DNA of 32,445 nt from Ornithinibacillus caprae. GTDB taxonomy: Bacteria; Bacillota; Bacilli; Bacillales; Amphibacillaceae. The notes beneath the pieces are model-generated. The model had not been told where the DNA came from. It did no database searches and saw only the letters and a program-made list of their open reading frames with translations. The position numbers were made by a program, and so were the translations under genes. Positions 20,581-29,504 of the stretch are shown in pieces (positions within the stretch are counted from its first letter, which is position 1; every line of letters begins with the position of its first letter). Location: positions 1-32,445 of the forward strand of contig NZ_WOCA01000027.1 in assembly GCF_009728145.1 (NCBI RefSeq), in the 5' to 3' direction.

Positions 20581-22722
20581 TTACATCAGACCATTCTTCA
20601 CCAAAACAGCCTTGATCTTCGTGTAATCGTACTCCTCTGGCAAAGCTTCCTTTAACGGCTTTAATTTAGGCTCTTCAATTTTCTCTCTAGCAGCTAAAAT
20701 AGCAGCTTCTTCGTCTTCGTTAAAAAAGATATTCCATGCAATTGGATAACCTTCCTGGAAGGCTTTAAATAAATGGTTTTCTACCGTTATTTTTGTGATT
20801 TCTCTTATTGTTGCGATGTCTTTGATCGATTTTCCAGATTTAAACATGTTGTAACTAGTGACATGACTTGGCGTATCGTCTGACTGCCTTTTTCGTTTGG
20901 GAGCGGGAGAATCACTTATTCTAATTTTTCTTTTTACATCCGGATGCTCCTTACGCCATTCTTGGATGGCTTGTAAAAAGATATCGCCATATTGATCGTA
21001 TTTTTTCTCTCCAATCCCTTTTATTTCTAACATATCCTCTTTTGATTCTGGGAAATAGCGACTTAGCTCCTTTAATGTTACGTCTGAAAATAAAACATAT
21101 GGAGGAACATTTTTTTCGTCTGCAAGTTGTTTTCGTAAATCTCTTAAGATAGCGAACAAATCCTCGTGGTAATCCGCCTCTTCATTCGTTGGAATTGGAG
21201 CGGTATACATAGCAACCGATCGATTTCCCTTTAATACATCAACAGAGTTTTGGTTTAGTTTTAAAGTTGGGAATCTGCCTTCTTCTGTTGCGAGCAGTTG
21301 CTCTGCGACTAGGAAGTGAATCCGTTCGGTAAGTTCTTTTTCGGTATAGGCTGACATAATACCATACGTAGAAATCGTATGTAGATTAAAGTCTTTGATT
21401 TTTTTATCCTTTGAACCCTTTAAAACCTTGGCCGTCATGCCAATACCGAATCGTTCTCCCATACGCTTCACACAAGAGAGAATCATTTGAGCTTCCTCAG
21501 TTATATCTGTCTTTTCTAAGCGTTCTACACAATTACTGCATCTGCCGCAGTTTTGCTTGAAAGATGTATCATTAAAGTAGTCTAATATGAATGTTGATAA
21601 GCATCCTTGAGTATGGCAGTAGTTCACCATTGCTTGAAGCTTGCGATATTCATTTTGCTTTGCTTGGTCATCCATTAAGGATTGTTCAATTAAAAATTTC
21701 TGCAGTTGAATGTCCTGGGCTGAAAATAACAAGATACAATCACTAGCTTCTCCATCACGACCGGCCCTGCCAGCCTCTTGGTAATAGGACTCAATATTCA
21801 TTGGCATCGCATAATGGATCACATAGCGGACGTTGGACTTATCAATCCCCATCCCAAAGGCGTTCGTTGCAATCATAATTGTTTTTTCATCATGAATAAA
21901 TGCAGCTTGTGCTTGTTTTCGAGCATTTTCAGACATTCCAGCATGGTATTTAGCTACTTGAATACCACGTTTTTGTAGTTGGTCATAGAGAGAATCAGCT
22001 TGTTTTCTCGTTGCGGTATAAATGATCCCTGATTCGTCTTTATGCTCCTCTAGAAAGGAGCGGATATAGCTTGTCCGATCTTTTCCTTTAACGATATGAA
22101 AGGATAGGTTTTCACGTTCAAACCCAGTGTTAATGACTTGCTGTGGTTGAATATCCAGCATGGATTGAATATCAGATATTACCTCTTCGGTAGCAGTAGC
22201 TGTTAATGCGACATATACCGGGATATTTCTTATTTGTTTTAATTGAGGAACGATAGACCGATAGCTTGGTCTAAAGTCATGTCCCCATTGAGAAATACAA
22301 TGAGCCTCATCAAACGCTACTAAAGCAATTGGAATTCTTTTTACTATATTTACGAACATGGAAGAATCAAAGCGTTCAGGTGCCACATAAACAAATTTAT
22401 ATCGTCGTGCTTCTATATCATGAAGACGGGTGCGTTGTTCTTCTGCTGTAAGTGAACTATTAATATAAGTAGCTGGGATTCCTAACGCTTGAAGGGCATC
22501 AACTTGGTCTTTCATTAGTGAGATTAATGGGGAAATGATAATAGCAGTTCCATCCAGTGAAAGGCCTGGAATTTGGTAACATAGAGATTTACCTCCACCC
22601 GTAGGCATCACCGCCAATGTATTTTGCTTATGTATAATATGTTCAATAACTTCCTTTTGACCGGGGCGAAAAGATTCGTAGCCAAAGTACGTCTGTAATA
22701 TTTTTTCTTGTTCAACAATCAT
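20581..22722 (-). CDS. recQ: ATP-dependent DNA helicase RecQ
   Basis: A 713-aa 3'-5' DNA helicase. Walker A is TGGGKS (41-46) and the Walker B box DEAH is 138-141, followed by CISQWGHDFRP. A helicase C-domain carries GMGIDKSNVR and the QEAGRAGRDG motif. The RQC zinc site has cysteines in GCLSTF and CGRCSNC, an HRDC domain spans about 515-595, and a C-terminal HTH_40-like helix-turn-helix (about 610-700) follows a basic KRKRQ linker. That extra tail makes it longer than the 590-610 residues of many RecQ proteins but is known in Firmicutes. ATG at 22722 is chosen for GAAAGGAG 7 nt upstream. Confidence 0.94.
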   Translation of the reverse strand: MIVEQEKILQTYFGYESFRPGQKEVIEHIIHKQNTLAVMPTGGGKSLCYQIPGLSLDGTAIIISPLISLMKDQVDALQALGIPATYINSSLTAEEQRTRLHDIEARRYKFVYVAPERFDSSMFVNIVKRIPIALVAFDEAHCISQWGHDFRPSYRSIVPQLKQIRNIPVYVALTATATEEVISDIQSMLDIQPQQVINTGFERENLSFHIVKGKDRTSYIRSFLEEHKDESGIIYTATRKQADSLYDQLQKRGIQVAKYHAGMSENARKQAQAAFIHDEKTIMIATNAFGMGIDKSNVRYVIHYAMPMNIESYYQEAGRAGRDGEASDCILLFSAQDIQLQKFLIEQSLMDDQAKQNEYRKLQAMVNYCHTQGCLSTFILDYFNDTSFKQNCGRCSNCVERLEKTDITEEAQMILSCVKRMGERFGIGMTAKVLKGSKDKKIKDFNLHTISTYGIMSAYTEKELTERIHFLVAEQLLATEEGRFPTLKLNQNSVDVLKGNRSVAMYTAPIPTNEEADYHEDLFAILRDLRKQLADEKNVPPYVLFSDVTLKELSRYFPESKEDMLEIKGIGEKKYDQYGDIFLQAIQEWRKEHPDVKRKIRISDSPAPKRKRQSDDTPSHVTSYNMFKSGKSIKDIATIREITKITVENHLFKAFQEGYPIAWNIFFNEDEEAAILAAREKIEEPKLKPLKEALPEEYDYTKIKAVLVKNGLM

Positions 22723-22790
22723 GATTATACTCCTTTCTCCATCTAATCCTACCACATTTTTACGTATTTGCGGTTAGTAATTTGTATTGG

Positions 22791-22845
22791 TAGAGAAGAA
22801 ACATAAGTTTTTATATTCTGCACAAGTGCAATGAAGGCTACTGCC
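22791..22845. repeat. Short dispersed repeat, copy B
   Basis: It contains GAAGAAACATAAG then CACAAGTGCAATGAAGGCTA, parallel in order and spacing to the stretch at 3511-3568. Confidence 0.4.
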
Positions 22846-22954
22846 AAACAAGAGATATGATAAGCAAAGAATTCCTTTCACGAAAGGTAAGTTTTCTAAT
22901 ATTTTAATGGTATTCTAGTGGAGAGTTTGGTCCCAACACGCACTACCACAAACT

Positions 22955-22986
22955 AAAAGGATGCTCCCATAACACTGGGTGCATCC
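22955..22986 (-). terminator. Terminator of brnQ
   Basis: GGATGCTCCC (22959-22968) pairs with GGGTGCATCC (22977-22986), with a TTTTAGTTT tail on the minus strand. Confidence 0.85.
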
Positions 22987-22993
22987 CAAAAAG

Positions 22994-24283
22994 TTAATTA
23001 CGAATACGACGTTCTCTAAACAGTAGTCCTAGTAATCCACCGATTACTGCTGGGAAAAACCAGCCAAGACCAATATCAAAGAGAGGTAGCTTTTCCATGA
23101 TCTCTGTTATATGTCTCATTTCTAATCCATAGGCAATGAGTCCATCGTATAAACTAATAATTGCTGTGAACAAAATAGCACCTCGATATACCGTTTTCTC
23201 CCCGCCAAATAAACGGTGCATAAATGTTAACAGGATGAGTACAATGGCAATTGGATAAATAAATACAAGTACTGGAACAGAGTAACTAATAATTGTATTT
23301 AAACCTTGATTTGCAATGATAAAACTACCTATTGTAACGATTAGAATGATCCATTTATATGACAGGGTCGTGAGCTTGCTGAAAAATTGCCCCAATGCGA
23401 CCACTAATCCAACTGATGTACTAAAACAAGCAAGTGTAACAATGATTCCTAATACAAAGCTACCAAAGTTACCAAAGATCATCGTTGCAGCACTAGATAA
23501 GATCTCACCACCATTTGTGAAATTGCCTTGTGATGCCATTTTAGCGCCAATCCAACCAATAGCAGTATAAACTGTAGCTAACCCAATTCCTGTTATAACA
23601 CCAGCTTTTAGAGTAGAAATGATTAGTTCCCTTTGGTTAGATACACCACGATCTTTAAACGCATTAACAACAATAATACCAAATGCCAATGAGGCAATTG
23701 CATCCATCGTAAGATAGCCCTCTACAAAACCAGTAAACAATGGGGATGTGTTATATTTTTCCACTGGTTTACCTAAATGACCATCTAACAGGAAGAATCC
23801 CCCGATACTTAATGCAAGAATGGCAAATAATAAAACGGGTGTTAAGAGTTGTCCGATTCTGTTTACCATTTTTGAAGGATTCAAACTAACTAAAAAGACA
23901 AGTGAAAAGAAAATGACAGTAAATATAAATAATGTAAGATTCGATCCTTCCCCGGAAAATGGAACAACACTCATTTCATAACCTACAGTTGCTGCACGAG
24001 GAATTCCGAAGAATGGTCCTATTGCTAAATAGATTACTGCTGAAAATAACAGTCCAAATAAGGGATGGACACGGTCAGCTAACTCTCTTGCATCATTTTT
24101 AACAAATGATATTGCGGTTATAGCTACTATTGGTAGACCAACACCCGTTATGACGAAACCAATAATGGCAGACCAATACTGTGTTCCTGATTCAATTCCT
24201 AATATTGGAGGATAAATTAAATTACCAGCTCCAAAAAATAATGCAAATAACATGAATCCAATGGTAAATGTATCTTTATTCAA
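22994..24283 (-). CDS. brnQ: Branched-chain amino acid transporter
   Basis: A 429-aa protein with about twelve membrane segments. It opens with FMLFALFFGAGNLIYPP, the hallmark of the LIVCS (BrnQ/BraB) family of Na+- or H+-coupled leucine/isoleucine/valine importers; GYLTMDAIASLAFGIIVV is another family block. The start codon is TTG at 24283, 8 nt after AAAGGAG. It is monocistronic and divergent from the antiporter gene. Such genes are often under CodY, but I see no convincing CodY box in the upstream region. Confidence 0.92.
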   Translation of the reverse strand: MNKDTFTIGFMLFALFFGAGNLIYPPILGIESGTQYWSAIIGFVITGVGLPIVAITAISFVKNDARELADRVHPLFGLLFSAVIYLAIGPFFGIPRAATVGYEMSVVPFSGEGSNLTLFIFTVIFFSLVFLVSLNPSKMVNRIGQLLTPVLLFAILALSIGGFFLLDGHLGKPVEKYNTSPLFTGFVEGYLTMDAIASLAFGIIVVNAFKDRGVSNQRELIISTLKAGVITGIGLATVYTAIGWIGAKMASQGNFTNGGEILSSAATMIFGNFGSFVLGIIVTLACFSTSVGLVVALGQFFSKLTTLSYKWIILIVTIGSFIIANQGLNTIISYSVPVLVFIYPIAIVLILLTFMHRLFGGEKTVYRGAILFTAIISLYDGLIAYGLEMRHITEIMEKLPLFDIGLGWFFPAVIGGLLGLLFRERRIRN

Positions 24284-24529
24284 GTTAAGTTCTCCTTTAA
24301 TATTGATGAATTAATCGTATATTTCGTTAAATAATAGAAAGAAATAATTAAATGGTGTTATTTAGTTAAAATTTAGATAATTTGAACTAAATGAAAACAA
24401 ACAAAACTAATCTTACAAGCTATATAGGATAATGTCAATAAAAAAAGATAGTTCTGAATTTTAGGTTTGAAACCTTTAGTTGATAATGATTTTAAGCTAT
24501 TTAAAATAGACCTTTTAAAAATATAAAGA

Positions 24530-24566
24530 TAAACTAGTTTACATTATCGACTTTCGCATTTAGAAT
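24530..24566 (+). promoter_or_regulatory. Antiporter gene promoter with overlapping palindrome
   Basis: TTTACA (24538-24543) and TAGAAT (24561-24566) are 17 nt apart. A perfect 12-bp palindrome TAAACTAGTTTA (24530-24541) overlaps the -35 and could be an operator. The rest of the 371-nt brnQ-antiporter gap is very AT-rich with only small inverted repeats. Confidence 0.55.
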
Positions 24567-24654
24567 GTCTTTATATTTAACTTACGTATATAATTTGTCC
24601 TATAATTTTTGGGACTTCTTAAAATACAGTAATTCATTGTACAGGGGGTATCAG

Positions 24655-26487
24655 ATGGTTCCGTCGATATTATTTGAAATCATGCTAATTGGTCTTTTAG
24701 GGATTGGTTCCCAATGGCTAGCTTGGCGTTATCGAATGCCAGCGATTGTTGTTATGTCGATAACTGGTTTACTTGTAGGGCCAATACTAGGAATTATAAA
24801 TCCTGAAGAAGACTTTGGACGTTTATATGGTTCTATTATTTCAGTAGCAGTCGCAATTATACTATTCGAAGGAAGTTTAAATTTAAGCTTTAAAGAATTG
24901 CGTGGTCTAGGAAAACCAGTATTTCGTATTTCTACAGTAGGTGCTTTTATTGCCTGGATCTTAGGTTCATTAACTGCTCATTATATTGCTGGATTGTCTT
25001 GGGCAGTAGCATTTGTTATTGGTGGTTTGTTCATTGTTACCGGACCAACGGTTATTATGCCATTACTACGTCAATCGAAGCTAAAGCCAAGACCAGCCAA
25101 GATTCTAAAATGGGAAGGGATTATTGTAGATCCAATTGGTGCGTTACTTGCTGTATTTGCATTTGAAATTATTGCTTATTTCACATCAAGTAATCCAGAT
25201 GGATCAGCACTGCTCTTATTCTTTGCTGCGTCTATTTTTGCAGCCATATTTGGTTGGGTATGTGGTCGTGGTATAGGCTGGATGTTTGAGACAGGTCATG
25301 TTCCTGAATTTTTAAAGTCTCCAGTAGTGTTTGTTGTTGTTATATTGTGCTTCACAATAGCTGATGAAATTATGCACGAAACTGGACTATTATCGGTAAC
25401 TGCCATGGGGATTACGTTAGCGAACATGGGAATTAGCTCCGTTTCAGACATGCGTCATTTTAAAGAAAATATTACAATTCTGCTAATATCAGCGATTTTC
25501 ATCATGCTTACAGCTTCATTACAAATGGAAACATTGCTACACATTTTCAGTCCGAATATCATTGGATATGTATTACTCATGATGTTTGCAGTTAGACCGC
25601 TCTCCATTTTCCTTTCGACTATTGGAACTGGATTGACTACGAATGAGAAGCTGCTAGTGGGATGGATTGCACCACGTGGTATTGTAGCATTAACTGTATC
25701 AAGTTACTTTGCAAGCATATTAACCGATGCGGGATATGAAGATGCATCGATCTTGACTACTTTAACATTTGGATTAGTATTCTTTACGGTACTAGCACAT
25801 GGATTCTCTATTGGTTGGTTAGCTAAAAAACTAAACCTTTCTATGGAAGGTCGTCCAGGTTCACTAATTGTGGGAAGTAATAAATTTACGGTAGAATTAG
25901 CAAAATCACTTGCTAAAGCGAATGTACCAATTATTATTGTGGATAACTCATGGGAAAGATTACGGTTAGCCCGAGAATCAGGAGTTCCGTTCTATCATGA
26001 GGATATGCTTTCGGAACAAACGGAGTATAATTTAGATACGATTCCGTACGAATATTTAATTGCAGCTACAACTAGCAATTCATACAATGCGTTAGTGTGT
26101 ACCACATTTATGCCAGAATACGGACGCACAAATGTCTTTAAATTAAGTCCGTATGATACGGAATACGGTACGTCAAAAGAGATTGTATCCAAAGTAGGCG
26201 GAAGAGTGTTATTTAAGAAGGAAGTTAACTTAGATGCGCTAATTGAGAAGATTGAAAATGGGTTTGTTTTCCGTCAAACAACGATTACAGAGCAGTATAG
26301 CTATAAGCAATACCTACAGGAAAAAGATGAAGAAACGGTGTTCTTATATTTAATCAAACCTTCGGGACAGATTAAATACTACTCTGAAGAAATGCGAACC
26401 GTTCCTGGTATTGGTGATACCATTGTTAGTTTGATGCCACCAAAAAAGGAAAAGGCCAGAATTGAAGCAAGACTAGAGGAAAATTAG
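24655..26487 (+). CDS. CPA1-type Na+(K+)/H+ antiporter with TrkA-N/RCK-like tail
   Basis: A 610-aa protein. Residues 1-395 hold about twelve membrane segments with the antiporter core: GLLVGPILG, ILFEGSLNLSF, TGPTVIMPLLRQSKL (129-143) and EGIIVDPIGALLA (Glu154, Asp159). Residues from about 400 form a cytoplasmic Rossmann-like domain (SLIVGSNKFTVELA), as in TrkA-N/RCK regulators, ending in a C-terminal region that may be a TrkA-C-like part. It is likely to exchange Na+ or K+ for H+ under ligand control. ATG at 24655 follows AGGGGGT; the upstream in-frame extension from 24565 overlaps the predicted transcript start and is rejected. Ion specificity cannot be read. Confidence 0.88.
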   Translation: MVPSILFEIMLIGLLGIGSQWLAWRYRMPAIVVMSITGLLVGPILGIINPEEDFGRLYGSIISVAVAIILFEGSLNLSFKELRGLGKPVFRISTVGAFIAWILGSLTAHYIAGLSWAVAFVIGGLFIVTGPTVIMPLLRQSKLKPRPAKILKWEGIIVDPIGALLAVFAFEIIAYFTSSNPDGSALLLFFAASIFAAIFGWVCGRGIGWMFETGHVPEFLKSPVVFVVVILCFTIADEIMHETGLLSVTAMGITLANMGISSVSDMRHFKENITILLISAIFIMLTASLQMETLLHIFSPNIIGYVLLMMFAVRPLSIFLSTIGTGLTTNEKLLVGWIAPRGIVALTVSSYFASILTDAGYEDASILTTLTFGLVFFTVLAHGFSIGWLAKKLNLSMEGRPGSLIVGSNKFTVELAKSLAKANVPIIIVDNSWERLRLARESGVPFYHEDMLSEQTEYNLDTIPYEYLIAATTSNSYNALVCTTFMPEYGRTNVFKLSPYDTEYGTSKEIVSKVGGRVLFKKEVNLDALIEKIENGFVFRQTTITEQYSYKQYLQEKDEETVFLYLIKPSGQIKYYSEEMRTVPGIGDTIVSLMPPKKEKARIEARLEEN

Positions 26488-26494
26488 AATAAGT

Positions 26495-26527
26495 AAAGGA
26501 TCAGCAATAGATGTTGCTGATCCTTTT
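26495..26527 (+). terminator. Terminator of the antiporter gene
   Basis: A perfect stem AAAGGATCAGCAA/TTGCTGATCCTTT (26495-26507, 26514-26526), loop TAGATG, then T. Confidence 0.9.
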
Positions 26528-26530
26528 ATC

Positions 26531-26595
26531 TATAAGTAAAGAAGCATAAGCTTTCTAATAATTGAACTAGTTCTTTTGCCATAGAAGGCATTGTT
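26531..26595. repeat. Short dispersed repeat, weak copy C
   Basis: It shares GAAGCATAAGCTTTCT with the copy at 3511-3568; the second half (AGAAGGCA) is only loosely similar. Confidence 0.25.
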
Positions 26596-26625
26596 ACAAA
26601 TCACGCTTTCTAATTATATTGACTG

Positions 26626-26654
26626 TTGTATGATGTAACATGTTTACTTATAAT
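26626..26654 (+). promoter_or_regulatory. Promoter of the small membrane ORF (toxin candidate)
   Basis: TTGTAT (26626-26631) and a perfect TATAAT (26649-26654) are 17 nt apart. The predicted start is about 26661, giving a 50-nt 5' leader. Confidence 0.7.
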
Positions 26655-26710
26655 GTAGACAAGGGTATGATATGTGCCCGACCTTCCTTTTGAAGGGGGG
26701 TGGTAAGTTG

Positions 26711-26827
26711 GTGGAACAGCTGTTGATCTTCATTACGGCTACGTTAAACCTAGCTATAGCAGTAACAAATCTGTCAGCAGTCATGGTTCGTAGACGTAAA
26801 AAGAAAAAGAACCCTCACTCGGACTAG
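26711..26827 (+). CDS. Small membrane peptide, candidate type I toxin
   Basis: A 38-aa ORF too short for ordinary gene callers. Residues 3-25 are a continuous hydrophobic segment (LLIFITATLNLAIAV), followed by the basic patch RRRKKKK and a polar end. That is the layout of type I toxins such as Fst, TxpA and BsrG, although I do not recognise a specific family. The ribosome site GGGGGGTGG is very strong; GTG at 26711 has 7-nt spacing, and an in-frame TTG at 26708 is possible. A small hairpin (26682-26686 with 26692-26696) abuts the ribosome site and may limit translation. A convergent antisense RNA covers the 3' end of the gene. Confidence 0.65.
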   Translation: MEQLLIFITATLNLAIAVTNLSAVMVRRRKKKKNPHSD

Positions 26828-26887
26828 TGAGAGTTCAAAACACTGTATCAAGGGAAGAGGAGCAATCCTCTTCCTAACCATCATCTT
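26798..26887 (-). ncRNA. Predicted antisense RNA, candidate type I antitoxin
   Basis: A minus-strand transcript of about 90 nt is bounded by a promoter at 26894-26922 and a textbook terminator: an 11-bp stem (26826-26836 with 26809-26819, one G-U) then TTTTTCTTTTT (complement of 26798-26808). The T-run is the complement of the toxin's Lys codons. There is no ORF between. The RNA overlaps the last third of the small ORF and its 3' UTR, and includes a 9-bp GCAA-loop hairpin (26853-26861 with 26866-26874) present in both RNAs, suited to initial pairing. Confidence 0.65.
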
Positions 26888-26893
26888 ATGTAT

Positions 26894-26922
26894 ATCATAC
26901 CCTGTTTATTCAAAAAATACAA
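26894..26922 (-). promoter_or_regulatory. Promoter of the antisense RNA
   Basis: On the minus strand TTGTAT (26922-26917) and TATGAT (26899-26894) are exactly 17 nt apart. No minus-strand gene lies downstream for more than 2 kb, so it must drive a non-coding RNA. Confidence 0.7.
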
Positions 26923-26980
26923 TGGACACTGAAAAAATGAAAAGCTAAAGATTAAAATAACGTTTCGAAGGAAAAAAATG

Positions 26981-27163
26981 TTAATCCTCAAACTCCTCCA
27001 ACTTCTTATAAACTTCTGCAATTTCTTCTTCTAAGCGTATTAATTGCTCCTGTGCAGACGATGCTCTTCCACGAACATAAACTAATTTATCCAAATCACT
27101 TTGAATTCGAACATAATCTGATTTTAATTCATCCAACTTATCTTCTAATTCTTTTTTTGTCAT
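26981..27163 (-). CDS. Small coiled-coil protein, SE1832-like
   Basis: A 60-aa, highly charged protein with heptad-like Leu/Ile spacing (KKELEDKLDELKSDYV, then EEEIAEVYKKLEEF), predicted to be an almost continuous coiled coil. It resembles small conserved Bacillales proteins of unknown function that I recall as the SE1832 family; that link is from memory. ATG at 27163 is chosen because GGGAGTGAT precedes it and overlaps the alternative upstream ATG (27178). It is divergent from the GNAT gene. Role unknown. Confidence 0.65.
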   Translation of the reverse strand: MTKKELEDKLDELKSDYVRIQSDLDKLVYVRGRASSAQEQLIRLEEEIAEVYKKLEEFED

Positions 27164-27256
27164 TATGATCACTCCCATTACTAGTGTAGCGGAACCTCCC
27201 TTTACAAAACAAGAAATTAAGTTAAAATAATTATAATCAAAAGGGGGGACGTTTAG

Positions 27257-28108
27257 ATGGAAGTTCGATTAGAGAAATCATTACATACGTATATGGAATT
27301 AGTTGAGGACCTGTTACTTAAAAATGAAGCAACGAATAATTTGATGTTAGGCTTGTTGGACCGAGGACATAATAATGCAGCAGCTTATCAAGAAGGTGTT
27401 CATTTAGGTCTTGTTGAGGAGGGAAATGAAGTTATTTTTGCTTTTATGCAAACACCACCTAATCACTGGATACTCGCTGATGTTAACCATGTAGATGAGC
27501 AGGTGATTAAAGCAGTAGTCCAATTTTTATATCGTGAAGGATTAGACGTTCCTAGTGTACTTGGTCCAAATGAGGAAGTAGAAACGCTTGTAACAGCTTG
27601 GTCCGGGTTATCAAAGAAAAAAGCTGAAGTTGAAATGGAGCAGCTTATATATCAGCTAGACCATGTAAATGTAACCCCAGATGAAACCGGTAAATTAATT
27701 CAGGCAACGAGTGAACATAAATCAATCATTGCGAAATGGCTTTACCAATTTGGGGTAGAAGCAAATATGTATATCTCTCGCCTAAAAGCAGAAACAATGG
27801 CGACAAATTACACAGATAACCGTTCTATTTATTTATGGGTAGTGGACGGGAAGCCGGTTTCTATGGTTAATAATTCTAGAAAAACAAAAAATGGTGTAAC
27901 CATTAATGCGGTGTTCACCCCGGATAGATTTAAAAGAAAAGGGTATGCAACTAGTGCGGTAGCAGCTTTGTCTAAAAAACTCCTAGAGGATGGATTTAAG
28001 TTCTGTAGCTTATATACGGATGCTGCAAACCCAACATCAAATAGCATCTATCGTAAAATCGGCTATTATGAAATCGGATCATCTATTGTATATCAGTTTG
28101 AAAGTTAA
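27257..28108 (+). CDS. GNAT-family N-acetyltransferase
   Basis: A 283-aa protein. The C-terminal half carries a GNAT fold: VNAVFTP-type strand (INAVFTPDRFKRKGYATSAV, where RKGYATSAV is the acetyl-CoA pyrophosphate loop) and a closing NPTSNSIYRKIGY motif. The N-terminal 130 residues are less conserved and may be a degenerate second GNAT-like domain. The acceptor substrate is unknown. The ribosome site AAGGGGGG is strong, and the gene stands alone with its own terminator. A TATAAT at 27232-27237 is a possible -10. Confidence 0.82.
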   Translation: MEVRLEKSLHTYMELVEDLLLKNEATNNLMLGLLDRGHNNAAAYQEGVHLGLVEEGNEVIFAFMQTPPNHWILADVNHVDEQVIKAVVQFLYREGLDVPSVLGPNEEVETLVTAWSGLSKKKAEVEMEQLIYQLDHVNVTPDETGKLIQATSEHKSIIAKWLYQFGVEANMYISRLKAETMATNYTDNRSIYLWVVDGKPVSMVNNSRKTKNGVTINAVFTPDRFKRKGYATSAVAALSKKLLEDGFKFCSLYTDAANPTSNSIYRKIGYYEIGSSIVYQFES

Positions 28109-28138
28109 AAAAAGCGATCGATGTTGATCGCTTTTTTT
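28107..28138 (+). terminator. Terminator of the GNAT gene
   Basis: A perfect 13-bp stem (28107-28119 with 28126-28138), loop GATGTT region, with A and T runs on either side. It may also act on the minus strand for the AI-2E family gene. Confidence 0.9.
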
Positions 28139-28228
28139 GTTCTTTCGTAATATACATCGAGAACATCATTTGGAACGTTAGGTTACTTAGCATTCTCTAC
28201 CTAAACAACAACATTCATATAAAACTGC

Positions 28229-29317
28229 CTATATTAAAGCATCCTCTTTATCTTTTTTAGAATCTGCATATGTTTCATAAAAATGTACGACGATTGTTTT
28301 CACAGTTGCGTAAAATGGTACCGCGAATAATATGCCTAAGAATCCTGCAATACTTCCAGCAGCTAAAATAACAGTAATTACAGTTAATGGATGTAGTGCC
28401 AAAACACGTCCCATTACATTAGGCGATATAAAGTTACTCTCGATTTGTTGCGCGATAATCATGACTAAGGATACCCATACAATCATCATTGGATCCTGGA
28501 ATGCACCAACAATTAACGCTGGGATAACGGATAGGAATGGACCAATAAAAGGAATCACATTCATTATCATCCCAAATAATGCAAGTGTTAGCGAATAATC
28601 TAGACCGATTAATAAATAGCCAATAAAAAGTAATACCCCAACAGAGAAGCTAACAATGAGCTGTCCCTGAATAAAGGAAGTTAGAACAAGATCAATCTTA
28701 CTTAATAAGCTACGAATATTTGCTGCTTTTTTCTTGGAAAAAATTTTCGTAACAAATGGTACTAGCTTCTCACCATCCTTCAACATGAAGAACAGAAAGA
28801 ACGGTATAAGTACTAAAGCGAAGATAAAACTAATTAATTGGCCAATAAACCCAAATATATAATTTAAAACGTTCTCAATATGTGTTTGTAGATTATCTGT
28901 AAAATTGTTAATAGCTTTATCCACTTCCTGAGGAATCATCGTTTGATTTGCCTGCCAATATGTAATTAGGTCCTGTGCCCAATCGACCATTTTAGGGATA
29001 TTATTTACTAAATTAGTAAACTGGCGCTGTGCAATTGGTACAATATACATGGTGATGAAAAAACCGATTAAGATCAATACGATGAAAACTAGTAAAATAG
29101 AAAAGGACCGATTGATTTTAAATTTCATAAAAAAGTACATTAATGGCCGAGTTAAATAGTATAGAATACCAGCTCCTATTATAGGAATGGCAACGGCTCC
29201 TACATATTTAAAAACGGGATCAAATATAAAGTTTGTAGCAGAAATTAACAAGATTAATAGAAATACTAAAATAAAAAACACGAGAGTTTGAAACCATTTT
29301 TTTTCAAACAAATTCAT
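28229..29317 (-). CDS. AI-2E family membrane transporter
   Basis: A 362-aa protein with about seven to eight membrane segments. The N-terminal hydrophobic pair is followed by an extracytoplasmic stretch rich in Asn/Gln (about 100-155), and the conserved C-terminal block has PFIGPFLSVIPALIVG and SPNVMGRVLALHPLTVI. This is the AI-2E (TqsA/YdiK) family. Despite the name, members include Na+/H+ antiporters and exporters of unknown substrate. ATG at 29317 is used; a GTG directly before it at 29320 is possible and the ribosome site (AGAAAG) is weak. It is divergent from pgcA. Confidence 0.88.
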   Translation of the reverse strand: MNLFEKKWFQTLVFFILVFLLILLISATNFIFDPVFKYVGAVAIPIIGAGILYYLTRPLMYFFMKFKINRSFSILLVFIVLILIGFFITMYIVPIAQRQFTNLVNNIPKMVDWAQDLITYWQANQTMIPQEVDKAINNFTDNLQTHIENVLNYIFGFIGQLISFIFALVLIPFFLFFMLKDGEKLVPFVTKIFSKKKAANIRSLLSKIDLVLTSFIQGQLIVSFSVGVLLFIGYLLIGLDYSLTLALFGMIMNVIPFIGPFLSVIPALIVGAFQDPMMIVWVSLVMIIAQQIESNFISPNVMGRVLALHPLTVITVILAAGSIAGFLGILFAVPFYATVKTIVVHFYETYADSKKDKEDALI

Positions 29318-29504
29318 CACAACTTTCTATTTGGAGATACTATACGTATTATTTTAACGGTTTACGTATCAATTGGGAAGTGGTGGTATGATAAATTCTC
29401 TCCATTTTACACGTAGATTAAACCATTCTTGATGGACTGTTAGAATATTACAAGAAAGTATGCTAAAATTTGAGCATATAACTGAATATTGGGGGATTCT
29501 GTAA

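Noticed and set aside
26981-27163. The 26894-26922 minus-strand promoter as belonging to the small coiled-coil gene
   Set aside because: That gene lies upstream of the promoter on the minus strand, so it cannot be its target; no downstream ORF exists, which supports a non-coding RNA.
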